DNA from: Verrucomicrobiales bacterium
GTDB lineage: Bacteria > Verrucomicrobiota > Verrucomicrobiia > Verrucomicrobiales > V1-33
Direction: 5' to 3'
Assembly: GCA_028293125.1 (NCBI GenBank)
Contig: JAQGPJ010000055.1
Location: 62,001 to 126,000, forward strand
Length of the DNA: 64,000 nt
The notes beneath the pieces were generated by a model that had not been told where the DNA came from, searched no databases, and saw nothing but the letters and a program-made list of their open reading frames with translations. The translations under genes and the position numbers were made by a program. Numbering within the stretch: the stretch's first letter is position 1; the number at the start of each line of letters is the position of its first letter. Below are positions 9,597 through 18,370 of this stretch, piece by piece.

Positions 9597-9735
9597 GTTC
9601 TAATTCCACTTTGTTACATTTTAAAGTTAGATCGTTGATAATCAACGAGTTACGTGAATTGCGCGGATACTGTTTACTGAAGTCGTAACTCGTTGATGTT
9701 GAATAAGTTACGACTTTAATGCAACAAAGTAGAAC
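9597..9735. repeat. AT-rich nested inverted-repeat element (MITE-like or structured RNA candidate)
   Basis: Imperfect outer arms GTTCTAATTCCACTTTGTTACATTTTAAAGT (9597-9627) / ACTTTAATGCAACAAAGTAGAAC (9713-9735); perfect inner 14-bp pair ATCAACGAGTTACG (9641-9654) / CGTAACTCGTTGAT (9684-9697); further pair GTCGTAACT (9682-9690) / AGTTACGAC (9706-9714); palindrome CGTTGATAATCAACG (9633-9647). Confidence 0.75.
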
Positions 9736-9829
9736 TAAGAAAGGGAGAGCCTTTTGGAACGACCTGCCTTCGGCGGTTCCTTCAACTCCGTGCTTGGCAC
9801 GCTGCCTGTATGAAAAAACGAATCGGCAA

Positions 9830-10078
9830 TTATGAAAGCCGGTTGTTTTCGAGCGGAAGCTCTGAATCAGGGAGAGTCATGGTCTCCGGAGGCATATTCA
9901 GAATTTCATCCAGCAGGCTGTTCAGCATCGCCAGAGAGAAAGTGGCAGGACGACGGCGTTTGTTCTCCCAGCAAATGAGGGTGTTCAGCGGCACTCCCCA
10001 CGCTTTAGCGGCTTCAGCCTGAGTGTATTGGAGTTTTTTTCGAGCTGCTTTCAATCTATTGTCGAGAGGGTGAGTCAT
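9830..10078 (-). CDS. Small XRE-family helix-turn-helix regulator
   Basis: NRLKAARKKLQYTQAEAAKAWGVPLNTLICWENKRRRPATFSLAMLNSLLDE. Confidence 0.8.
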   Translation of the reverse strand: MTHPLDNRLKAARKKLQYTQAEAAKAWGVPLNTLICWENKRRRPATFSLAMLNSLLDEILNMPPETMTLPDSELPLENNRLS

Positions 10079-10162
10079 GGCGTGAATGGATGAATTTGCG
10101 GAAAAATCGGAAATGAATCCTGCTTTATGAACAGGTGAATCAGCTCATGAAAAAGGAAAACT

Positions 10163-10185
10163 GGGGAAATTTGCCGAGTTTCCCC
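10163..10185. promoter_or_regulatory. Inverted repeat GGGGAAA-N9-TTTCCCC upstream of the XRE gene, candidate operator
   Basis: Direct reading; about 85 bp upstream of the XRE start codon. Confidence 0.35.
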
Positions 10186-10325
10186 AAAGTAACAAACCTA
10201 TAATACGAGGCTTTAAAAAAATTCATGATTTTCATGTATCCCACTTTTTGATGCCGGATTTGCCTTTCGCCCATACGCGTTCACGGAATTTTTCCGTCAT
10301 CCTCTAAAGAAGGGGGCTCAGGAGT

Positions 10326-10683
10326 TCAAAATCTGATCCAGTCCAACCTACAACAATGCCCCAGTAGACCACGCTCGCTGTAGCCGGTATCCATGAGCAC
10401 CACTTTCCGGTCGGCCTCCGAAGCGGCCGCGGCGGAGATGTCCAGGAACGGCACGGGCATGAACATGCCGTTTTTCACGATGAAAATCCCCCCCGGCTGA
10501 TCGGTCACAAAGATCCGCCGGCTGGTGTCCGCCACGCTGAGGATATTGGTCGGGGAGTGGAACTGCTGGCGCACGACCGGCTTCAGATATAGTTCGGGAA
10601 AAGCCGCGTAGGCAGTTGCCGCGGGAATCAGGCAGCCCGCGGCCGGCAGCAGGACGGCCAGCATTTTTGGATAAAGTGTCATG
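10326..10683 (-). pseudogene. 5' remnant of a glucose/sorbosone dehydrogenase (PQQ-dependent sugar dehydrogenase-like)
   Basis: Signal peptide then AFPELYLKPVVRQQFHSPTNILSVADTSRRIFVTDQPGGIFIVKNGMFMPVPFLDIS...GYSERGLLGH, then a stop; the catalytic remainder is absent. Confidence 0.65.
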
Positions 10684-10918
10684 GCCGGAAACCGGAGTAT
10701 TGAAAGTGCCCCGGTGGCTCGAGCTGTAACCGTTTCCCAATCAAACCGCAACGGACCGCATTTGCGTATCCGCCTCCTTTCCTGCAGTCCCGGAAAAACC
10801 TGGCGCCCGACAGCACATCGCTGCCGCTGGGAAGGCTCATCAGTTTTCCCCGAAGGTAAATCTGAATCCGGGATGAGAGAAAAGACAAAATTGCCTCTCA
10901 AAAGATTAATATATTGTG

Positions 10919-10935
10919 GAAAATTCAGAATTTTC
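10919..10935. promoter_or_regulatory. Perfect inverted repeat GAAAATTC-A-GAATTTTC in the AT-rich region upstream of the LamG exoprotein
   Basis: Direct reading. Confidence 0.4.
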
Positions 10936-11031
10936 TCTGCAAAAATACCAGACGGCGACCGAAAATTTTTGTTTACATGCGAATTGCATTAAGGGAAAAC
11001 ACATTGTCTCAACTCCAACCCTCTCAAATTC

Positions 11032-14000
11032 ATGAAGTTCTCACTTAAACGAAAAGACGCTGTCTTTTTCATTCCTGCCTTCGCCTGCCTTGCCGCCACA
11101 CTGCACACGGCCTCATCCGCCCAGCTGCTGAAGTACACGTTCGACACCATCACAGACACGGAGGTGCCCAACACGGCTCCCGGGGCAACGATGAACGGCA
11201 CCCTCAGCCACCCCGACCAGACCCAGATTCTCAGCGGTGAGACGGTCACTGTGAACGGCACGGTCTATGTCCTGGGGAAATCCCTGAAATTCACGCCCGG
11301 TGTCTCCGACGGCGTGGGTGCCATCAATGACGGCGCGGACGGGCTCAATGCCCCGAACGTGGACACTGGCCTGGTCATGAGTGAAGTGGGCATCACGCCC
11401 ACCACGGACTACACCGCCATGGCGTGGGTGAATTTCGGCAGTCAGAGCGGGGACAACATGATCTTCGGTTCCAGTGCCGGCACCTTTTTGCACCTCGGCT
11501 CGCGCGGTGTCAATTACCACTCCGGCCACTACGGGGATGACCTGACCATCGGCACAACAGTGGTGGGCCAGTGGCACCATGTGGCTTATGTGAACCAAGG
11601 CCAGACCCAGTCCATCTATGTGGACGGCGCCCTCGTCAGCGCCGCCGGCGCCACGGGGGCGGGCAGCATGGACACATCCTTTAATGTGCTCATCGGCACC
11701 TCCCTGAATGCCGGCTCCTTTGTGGGCGCGCTGGATGAGGTGAAGATCTTCGACTCCGTGCTCACGCCGGCGGAGATCCAAGCGGAGCGCACCGTCGGCC
11801 TGGCGGTGTACTCGCTGGCCACCCGTGAATCCCAGCGCTTGGGCAACAATGGTCTGACCATCACGCTGAAGGACTCCGTGACCAGCCAGGTCAATCCGGC
11901 CACTATCACTCTGAAGTTTGATGACGTCGACGTGACTCCGTCCGCACCGGTTAAAAACGGCGACACCACCACCATCTTCTACGCGGTGGCCACGCCGCAG
12001 GCCTCGCCCCACACTTGGAGCCTGACAGCGAAGGACCAGACCAACGCCACCATCAGCCTGACAGGCTCGGTGACCTCTCCTTTCCTGCCTCCCACCCTGC
12101 CCGGTCCGGCGGGGGCCGTAGGATCCTGGGGCATGCGCGAGCTGCGGCCCGCCACGCCTCTTGGGGCCTCCGGCTTGGTAAGCGCGGTGGAGGTGGCGGT
12201 AGCGGAGGAGGCAGGCACCTTTGTGAATGCCCCGAGCGTGCCGGTGGTGAACCACAGTGATCCCAATGCCTCCGGAGGAAAGGGCAACTTCAACAACGAC
12301 CTGCCCTTCATCGGCGACATTCCGGATGTGGATGATAACCAAGTGGTGCTGGTGGCCAAAACCAAAGTCACTGTCGCCGCGGCAGGCAGCTGGACCTTTG
12401 ATGTTCACAGCGACGATGGTTTCGCCATGCGGGTGAAGGGTGCCCAGTTTGTCTCTTCCAACGGTCCCGGCAGTGTGGACTCCGCCGATCCCGAGTGCCT
12501 CATCCATCCCGCCGACACCGGCGACTCGAATACGCGCGGCGTCTGCGCCTTCCCGGCGGCGGGCACCTACGACATTGAGTTCATCGCTTTTGAAAAAGGA
12601 GGCGGCGCCTTCTGGGAGGTCGCCTGGGCGCAGGGGGCATTCGCCGAGGAGAAGGAAACTTCTTGGACGCTGGTGGGCAATCCCTCCGATCCGGCGGTGA
12701 CCGCCATTCCCTTCACTCCGCGCTGGCTCACGCCGATCCCCGGACCTCAGGGCGGAGACGGCACCACCGGGATGCGGGTTTATTACGGGGATCCCGCGGG
12801 TGCCACACCGGACAACCTGACGCAGACCTTCGACTTCCTGCGGGACACCACCAATACTCCCCAAAACGATCCTGAAAACACCTTTGACCGGCAGGAGGCC
12901 ACCATCAACCACCGCGACTCCGGCAGCAACGGCGGTCAGACGGGCCTCATCGGCAACGAGCTGGAATTCCCACCCAACACCGCGGATGAAAAGCCCCGTA
13001 TCAACCAGGACCGCGTGGTGGTCACCTCCCACGGCCGCCTGCGCGTGACGCAGCCCGGCGACTACACCTTCAACGTCCACGGTGACGACGGCTTCCTGCT
13101 GCGCCTGACCAAGGCGGATGGCACCCGTCCGGTCTTCAAAAGGGTCTCCGGGCTCGGCACCTTCCAGATGTCGAATCCGAACGAGATGTTTTATGAAAGC
13201 GGAACCGGTGACACCTCCACCCGCGGCATCATCAGCCTGGACGCCGGGGATTACGATCTGGAGTATGTGATGTGGGAGGGCGGCGGCGGCTTCTGGACGG
13301 AGGTCAGCTACGCCAAGGGGGCCTTCCCCAATGACGGCGACACCACCGACTGGAGGCCCATCGGCTATCAGCCTCAGGCGGGTGTGGTGGTGACGCCAGG
13401 CGTCTCCGACGCCGGCTGGACCGTGCGCAGCACTCCCCCCGGTGCCGGGGCTACCAACATGCAGACCGCCGAGGAGGCTTTGGCTGCCGACAGCACCACC
13501 TCCACTTGGGATGTGATCAACTTCAACGATCCCCAAGCCGGCAGTGCCAGCAGCATCCCGGGGGATTCCCCGTGGCCGAGGGACACCGCCGCTGATGATA
13601 ACAACTACGCCATGGAAATGACGGCCACGCTGGTAATTCCGGTCGAGTCCGATTACTTCTTCGGCTTCCGCGGGGATGATGGCTGCTCCCTGCAGATCGT
13701 GGGTCAGGAATGGGAGCCGGATCTGGTAGTGAACGCCACCAATGCGGCGCAAATTACCACTACCGGTAACGGCACGGTCAATGACCGCATCCTGCTGGAC
13801 ATCGGCACAGGGGACAGCCGCACCGTGGGCCGCATCCATCTGGCCGCCGGAAACTACACGCTCCGCAGCGTCTTCTACGAGATCGGCGGCGGCTCCTCCT
13901 ATGAAATTGTGGCAGCCCAGGCCCAGACTGTGTTTGATCCCTACACCCCGCTGCCGCTGTTGAAAAAAGGCGGTTCCGGACAGCCGATTGTGAACAATAT

Positions 14001-14283
14001 CGCTGGCCTGCCTTGGGTAAGTGCGGTAGCGGCTCCCGGCAATCTCCAGATCACCGGCCTCACCGTCACAGGCAGCAGTCCGGTGACCTCCGTGCAGGTG
14101 ACCTGGGGTTCGGAGGCCGGCAAGACCTACCTCATCGAGGCCACCAATGATCTGGCCACCGGCCCTTGGACGACCGTGCAGGACAACATCGCCTCCGGCG
14201 GCGCCTCCACCACCTCCACCGTGACCCTGGCCGCTCCGTTCGCCGGCGACAGCCGCGTGTTCTTCCGCGTCAAACTGAAATAA
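11032..14283 (+). CDS. Large secreted protein with LamG-like N-terminus and three PA14-like domains
   Basis: Signal peptide; LLKYTFDTITDTEVPNTAPG..., MAWVNFGSQSGDNMIFGSS..., LDEVKIFDSVLTPAEIQAER (LamG); WTFDVHSDDGFAMRV, YTFNVHGDDGFLLRL, YFFGFRGDDGCSLQIV (PA14-like). Confidence 0.82.
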   Translation: MKFSLKRKDAVFFIPAFACLAATLHTASSAQLLKYTFDTITDTEVPNTAPGATMNGTLSHPDQTQILSGETVTVNGTVYVLGKSLKFTPGVSDGVGAINDGADGLNAPNVDTGLVMSEVGITPTTDYTAMAWVNFGSQSGDNMIFGSSAGTFLHLGSRGVNYHSGHYGDDLTIGTTVVGQWHHVAYVNQGQTQSIYVDGALVSAAGATGAGSMDTSFNVLIGTSLNAGSFVGALDEVKIFDSVLTPAEIQAERTVGLAVYSLATRESQRLGNNGLTITLKDSVTSQVNPATITLKFDDVDVTPSAPVKNGDTTTIFYAVATPQASPHTWSLTAKDQTNATISLTGSVTSPFLPPTLPGPAGAVGSWGMRELRPATPLGASGLVSAVEVAVAEEAGTFVNAPSVPVVNHSDPNASGGKGNFNNDLPFIGDIPDVDDNQVVLVAKTKVTVAAAGSWTFDVHSDDGFAMRVKGAQFVSSNGPGSVDSADPECLIHPADTGDSNTRGVCAFPAAGTYDIEFIAFEKGGGAFWEVAWAQGAFAEEKETSWTLVGNPSDPAVTAIPFTPRWLTPIPGPQGGDGTTGMRVYYGDPAGATPDNLTQTFDFLRDTTNTPQNDPENTFDRQEATINHRDSGSNGGQTGLIGNELEFPPNTADEKPRINQDRVVVTSHGRLRVTQPGDYTFNVHGDDGFLLRLTKADGTRPVFKRVSGLGTFQMSNPNEMFYESGTGDTSTRGIISLDAGDYDLEYVMWEGGGGFWTEVSYAKGAFPNDGDTTDWRPIGYQPQAGVVVTPGVSDAGWTVRSTPPGAGATNMQTAEEALAADSTTSTWDVINFNDPQAGSASSIPGDSPWPRDTAADDNNYAMEMTATLVIPVESDYFFGFRGDDGCSLQIVGQEWEPDLVVNATNAAQITTTGNGTVNDRILLDIGTGDSRTVGRIHLAAGNYTLRSVFYEIGGGSSYEIVAAQAQTVFDPYTPLPLLKKGGSGQPIVNNIAGLPWVSAVAAPGNLQITGLTVTGSSPVTSVQVTWGSEAGKTYLIEATNDLATGPWTTVQDNIASGGASTTSTVTLAAPFAGDSRVFFRVKLK

Positions 14284-14323
14284 GCCAGGACACAAACAGG
14301 CGCTCAGCCTAAAAGCCATTCCA

Positions 14324-14362
14324 GCCGCCGCCGGTGCTTTGCCGGCGGCGGTTTTGTTTTTT
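14324..14362 (+). terminator. Rho-independent terminator after the LamG/PA14-like gene
   Basis: GCCGCCGCCGG-loop-CCGGCGGCGG followed by TTTTGTTTTTT. Confidence 0.85.
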
Positions 14363-14441
14363 ACATCCTTCATCCTTTCGATCCTTCCGTAACAGGCGGA
14401 CGGCCTACCTGTCTCATCCGGTCCGTTCCCGGTTTTCGCCA

Positions 14442-15482
14442 ATGCCCCCCACTCCCCCACCCGCATCCTCCGGTGACAGCACTTTTCTTTCCCGGGCGCT
14501 GGAACTGAATCCTGTGCGCCGCAGCCTGCTGGCGGTGCGCCGGGGTGCGCTCGGAGATTTTATCCTGACTCTGCCGGCCTTGGAGGAGCTGCGGGAATCG
14601 CGGCCCGGTGTGGAGATCCAGCTGCTGACACTTCCGGCCTATGGTGCGCTCGCCACGCACTTTGGATTCGCGGATGGCTGGCGCTCCCTGGAGTCAGCCC
14701 CGGCGGCACTGTTTCAGGACGGCGCGGAAGTGGCGCCGGAATGGCGTAAATGGCTGGCGGGATTCCAGGAAATCGTCTCCTGGCTGCCGGACCGCGATGG
14801 TGCGTTCCGCCGGCAGCTGGCGGCCAACGGCGCGCCGACGGCAGCGTTTCGCCAAGCCCCTTGGCTGGCCACACCACCGGACAGCGGCGAGGAACCGGAG
14901 CCGGCAGCGCGGCAATTTGGAAAAACCGTGGCTCCCGCATGCCGGAATCATGCGCTCCTGCCCTTTGAGAAAGCAGCCGGTCTCCACACGCTTCCGCCAG
15001 CCCCCGTCCATCCCGTCCATCCCTCCCGCACCATCGCTCTGCACTCCGGCAGCGGCAGCCCGCGCAAAAACTGGCCCTTCCCACGCTGGGTGGAGGTCAT
15101 GACCTCCCTTCAGCAAGCCCATCCTGGCCTCCGCTGGCTCCTGATCACAGGAGAAGCGGAAGAGGCCAGCCTGCCCGCCATGTGCGCCGCTCTGAATGCT
15201 GCGGGCCTGCCGTGGGAATCCGTGCACGGACTGGATCTCATTTCCCTGGCCGGGCACCTCCATCAATGCGCCGCTCTGCTGGGCCACGACAGCGGCATCA
15301 GCCACCTCGCCGCCGCCTGTGGAGTGCCCTGCTTTCTGCTTTTCGGTCCCACCGATCCGGCGGTCTGGGCTCCTGCGGCGGACTGGGTGCAGGTGCTGCG
15401 CGCTCCCGGCGGGGACTTGTCAGGCATTTCCGTTCCGGACGCCGCTGCATGGCTGCACGGAAAGCTGCCATACAGCCAGTGA
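14442..15482 (+). CDS. Glycosyltransferase family 9 (heptosyltransferase-like)
   Basis: LLAVRRGALGDFILTLPALEELRESRPGVEIQLLTLP; IALHSGSGSPRKNWPFPRWVEV; ALLGHDSGISHLAAACGVPCFLLFGPTDPAVWAP. Confidence 0.85.
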   Translation: MPPTPPPASSGDSTFLSRALELNPVRRSLLAVRRGALGDFILTLPALEELRESRPGVEIQLLTLPAYGALATHFGFADGWRSLESAPAALFQDGAEVAPEWRKWLAGFQEIVSWLPDRDGAFRRQLAANGAPTAAFRQAPWLATPPDSGEEPEPAARQFGKTVAPACRNHALLPFEKAAGLHTLPPAPVHPVHPSRTIALHSGSGSPRKNWPFPRWVEVMTSLQQAHPGLRWLLITGEAEEASLPAMCAALNAAGLPWESVHGLDLISLAGHLHQCAALLGHDSGISHLAAACGVPCFLLFGPTDPAVWAPAADWVQVLRAPGGDLSGISVPDAAAWLHGKLPYSQ

Positions 15483-15521
15483 CCCGCCTCCCGCGCCGCT
15501 TCATCAACACGCCCAGTCCCA

Positions 15522-16292
15522 TCAGGACAGCGGCAGGTCAATGAGGAGCGAGGGATTGAAATCCAGATTGGGCTCATCCGGATACCCCTGCGGATTGGCC
15601 ACCACCCGCGTGCGTCCAATGAAATAGTCATTGCTGTGGTGGATGTGTCCGTGGACCCACAGCACAGGCTGATGTTTCAGCACCAGCCCGTCCAGATTCG
15701 ATGCGTAGGCGCAGCTGATGGACTGGTTGCGGCGCCGGTCCGGCAGGGACAGCAGCGAGGGCGCATGGTGCGTGACCACGATAGTCCGCGATGGATCATG
15801 GCTTCCGAGGAATTCATCCAGTTTCCGCACACTTTGCAGGTGCAGCAGGCGGGTGTCCGCGGGTGAAAGCTTTCGGTAGTGCCGGCTGGAGTTCCGGATG
15901 CGCTTGTAATCGTTCATGATCTCTCCGGCCAGCGACGCTCCTTCACTCCACTCCTTCAGCAGCGCGAAGTCGGTCCACAGAGTGCAGCCGTAAATATGCC
16001 AGCCGCCCATGGTGAACCAGTCATCCTCCAGCACATGAACGCCGGTGCCTGCAGTGGCCGCCTGCAGCTTTTCCCTCACCCTGGGCAGCCGGTCTCCGTA
16101 GAATTCATGATTCCCGCACACATAGGCCACCGGAGTGTCCCTGCGGAACTCATGGATCCACGGCAGTCCATTCAGCTTTGTCGCGACATCACCGGGCATG
16201 ATGATCACATCCGCCTCCAGGCTCGGGATGGGTGTGGGCCCGAACTCGCGGTGGAGATCGCTCAGAATCCGGATTCTCATAAGTTTTGGCAT
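15522..16292 (-). CDS. Calcineurin-like metallophosphoesterase
   Basis: RIRILSDLHREFG, DVIIMPGDVA, VCGNHEFY, VVTHHAPS, WVHGHIHHSNDY. Confidence 0.88.
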   Translation of the reverse strand: MPKLMRIRILSDLHREFGPTPIPSLEADVIIMPGDVATKLNGLPWIHEFRRDTPVAYVCGNHEFYGDRLPRVREKLQAATAGTGVHVLEDDWFTMGGWHIYGCTLWTDFALLKEWSEGASLAGEIMNDYKRIRNSSRHYRKLSPADTRLLHLQSVRKLDEFLGSHDPSRTIVVTHHAPSLLSLPDRRRNQSISCAYASNLDGLVLKHQPVLWVHGHIHHSNDYFIGRTRVVANPQGYPDEPNLDFNPSLLIDLPLS

Positions 16293-16716
16293 GATAGCAA
16301 AATTTGTCTCCGAATCAAAAATCGAAGATCTCATAGATGGCCCCTTTGATGAATTCGGGGACAGCACCCCGGAGCGGCCCGGTGGGAAAAACGGAGGGAG
16401 GAAGTATACCTTTTATCTTTCCAAGATCTCCCATGACGAGGAATCCGAAGGCGCCGATGATTCGCCGGGGTTCCTACTGCAGGATGATCACGACCATACA
16501 AAAACCATGGGAATGGAATTCAACGATCCCGGCCTGATGAGCCGTGAGGCTGTATCCGGGCTGTCCGCAGTCCTGAACCGAACCGCGCCTGATTTTCAGG
16601 TGGTCATCACCGTTTTCCCGGAGGAGAACATGGAATCAACCATGGAATTTATCATCTTGAAAAAGGATGTTGCTTATATTTCAAAACAGAAAACCATTAA
16701 AAGAATATTCAGCTAA
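16291..16716 (+). CDS. Hypothetical protein
   Basis: ORF MIAKFVSESKIEDLIDGPFDEFGDS...FQVVITVFPEENMESTMEFIILKKDVAYISKQKTIKRIFS; start approximate. Confidence 0.5.
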   Translation: MIAKFVSESKIEDLIDGPFDEFGDSTPERPGGKNGGRKYTFYLSKISHDEESEGADDSPGFLLQDDHDHTKTMGMEFNDPGLMSREAVSGLSAVLNRTAPDFQVVITVFPEENMESTMEFIILKKDVAYISKQKTIKRIFS

Positions 16717-16750
16717 TTCAGTTCCCCACAGCGGCAGCCCGCCGGACAGC

Positions 16751-17782
16751 TTACTGTTTTTCCGCCGTAATCACTCCCCGTCCGCCGGCGATGGCGTGGT
16801 GCTGGATACGGTGGAATCCGGCCTCCTCCAGAAAGGCGCGCATCTCGGTCAGTCCGTAGCATCGGCCTTGGGTGACATGGACGAGGAGTACGGAGTACTC
16901 CGCCATGTGCAGAGGACCGGTTAGGTCCTCGTTCAGCCAGGCATCGTGCAGGATCAGCAGCCCGCCAAGCGGCAGGGCGGAGGCTGAGGCGGCGAGCAGC
17001 TGCTTCACTACGGGGATGTCCCAGTCGTGCAGCACATTGGAGAACAGATGCACGTCATAACCGGCGGGGAGCGGCTGGGCCAGCATGTCGCCGGCCAGGG
17101 TGTCCACCCGGTCACCGCAGCCGCGCCTGTCAATGGCGCGGGCAGCGATGCGGTCCACGGGCGGCTTTTCAAAGACTGTGGCTGTCAACTCCGGCCATTG
17201 GGCGCAGAGGGCACAGGCATAGATGCCGGAGCCGCCGGCGATGTCCAACAGACGGCGGTGGCCCGTAAGGTCGGCAGCCTTGGCGACCGCCTGCCCCAGC
17301 AGCACGCCGCGGCTGTCCATCATGGCGGTGAACTCCTCGGCGAACGCCTCCGTCTTCATGGCGTTGTGCCAGTCCACCTCGTGATCCCGGCTGGCGAACC
17401 GTGCCGGATGGCCGGTGCGCAGGATTTCCAGATAATCGCGGGCAATGGGCCGGTCCTTCATCCGGGGAAAATAGGGCTCCACACACCACGGCGAGTCCTT
17501 GCTCAGGTGCTCGCGGGCCGCCCCCGTGAGATGCAGCACCCCTTTTTCATCCCGCGTCAGATGTCCCTGGGCAATAAACAGCGTGGTCATGGCCAGCACC
17601 GGACGGGCATGAAACCCGAAGTGCGCGCAGATGCCGTCCACCGTCGAGGGCCGTCGTCCGATCCATGTGAAAAAGTCCAGCTTCGTCAGCGCCGCGATGA
17701 ACAGATCCGATGCATAAAGCGCATCCCGCAGCCGGTAGATGTCCGCGGGATCGGTGGAGGGGGAAAGTGTCAGGTCGTGCAT
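16751..17782 (-). CDS. SAM-dependent O-methyltransferase (family with dimerisation domain; acetylserotonin/hydroxyneurosporene OMT-like)
   Basis: HRRLLDIAGGSGIYACALCAQWPELTATVFEKPPV; GDMLAQPLPAGYDVHLFSNVLHDWDIPVVKQLL; GGLLILHDAWLNED. Confidence 0.85.
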   Translation of the reverse strand: MHDLTLSPSTDPADIYRLRDALYASDLFIAALTKLDFFTWIGRRPSTVDGICAHFGFHARPVLAMTTLFIAQGHLTRDEKGVLHLTGAAREHLSKDSPWCVEPYFPRMKDRPIARDYLEILRTGHPARFASRDHEVDWHNAMKTEAFAEEFTAMMDSRGVLLGQAVAKAADLTGHRRLLDIAGGSGIYACALCAQWPELTATVFEKPPVDRIAARAIDRRGCGDRVDTLAGDMLAQPLPAGYDVHLFSNVLHDWDIPVVKQLLAASASALPLGGLLILHDAWLNEDLTGPLHMAEYSVLLVHVTQGRCYGLTEMRAFLEEAGFHRIQHHAIAGGRGVITAEKQ

Positions 17783-17800
17783 TCCTGTTTTTTAGGAAAG

Positions 17801-17905
17801 TTAAGGGGTTCAGGTTTCAGGGTTCAGAAGCCCCGGTTCAGGTCCGCACTCAGGAGCACAGCTTCAGATTTTGAGCCGCCGTAACCTGAAACCTTTAACC
17901 TCTCA
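17801..17905. repeat. Heptad-repeat intergenic element, copy A (GGTTCAG GTTTCAG GGTTCAG ... CCTGAAACCTTTAACC)
   Basis: Direct reading; see dispersed repeat finding. Confidence 0.7.
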
Positions 17906-18370
17906 AGCCGCCGTAACCTGCCAAGTGTGAATAGCCGGATTCACAATGTCCTTCACAAACCGGTCCGCGAGGGCGGGAGTATCCGGATTTCCGGCGGCGG
18001 CGAAGAGGTAGAGCCGGTGGTTGATGCGCAGATTCTGGATTTCGAAGCCGGCGGCGGGGCTGGTGCGGTGCAGGCGCAGGATGGTCTCCTTCTCGTGGTC
18101 CAGCGCCCCGGCCTTCATGCCGTAGTCGAGGAAAAAAGCGTGGCCGGACAGAGCCGGGGCCTCACCGGTGCGCAGCTCATGGCTGACAGGATCCGCCAGC
18201 ACTTTGGCCAGAAACGCTTTCAGCGCATTTTCATCCCCCGTGAAATCCACCAGATAGCGGCGGGTGCCGCGCACGGTGAGGGCTTGGGCGATGGGGGTAT
18301 AGAGCAGGCGGTTGGCGTCCCCCGCGTGCTCAAAGCGGCCAATGACTTCAGCTTGCAAGCGCATGTTCAA
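17903..18370 (-). CDS. Conserved-looking protein co-transcribed with purC; possible divergent PurS-like subunit
   Basis: LVDFTGDENALKAFLAKVLADPVSHELRTGEAPALSGHAFFLDYGMKAGALDHEKETILRLHR; overlaps the 3' end of purC. Confidence 0.5.
   Translation of the reverse strand: MNMRLQAEVIGRFEHAGDANRLLYTPIAQALTVRGTRRYLVDFTGDENALKAFLAKVLADPVSHELRTGEAPALSGHAFFLDYGMKAGALDHEKETILRLHRTSPAAGFEIQNLRINHRLYLFAAAGNPDTPALADRFVKDIVNPAIHTWQVTAA

Noticed and set aside
9766-9785. Small GGAAC...GTTCC hairpin beside the nested element
   Set aside because: Weak stem, not clearly part of the element.
11113-14466. 1117-aa minus-strand ORF opposite the LamG/PA14-like gene
   Set aside because: Fully antisense to a gene with signal peptide and recognisable domains; low-complexity Gly/His/Arg-rich translation typical of reading the complement of high-GC codons.
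15004-15028. GTCCATCCCGTCCATCCC inside the GT9 gene as another copy of the dispersed repeat
   Set aside because: Too short, encodes PVHPVHPS in frame, and lacks the heptad units.
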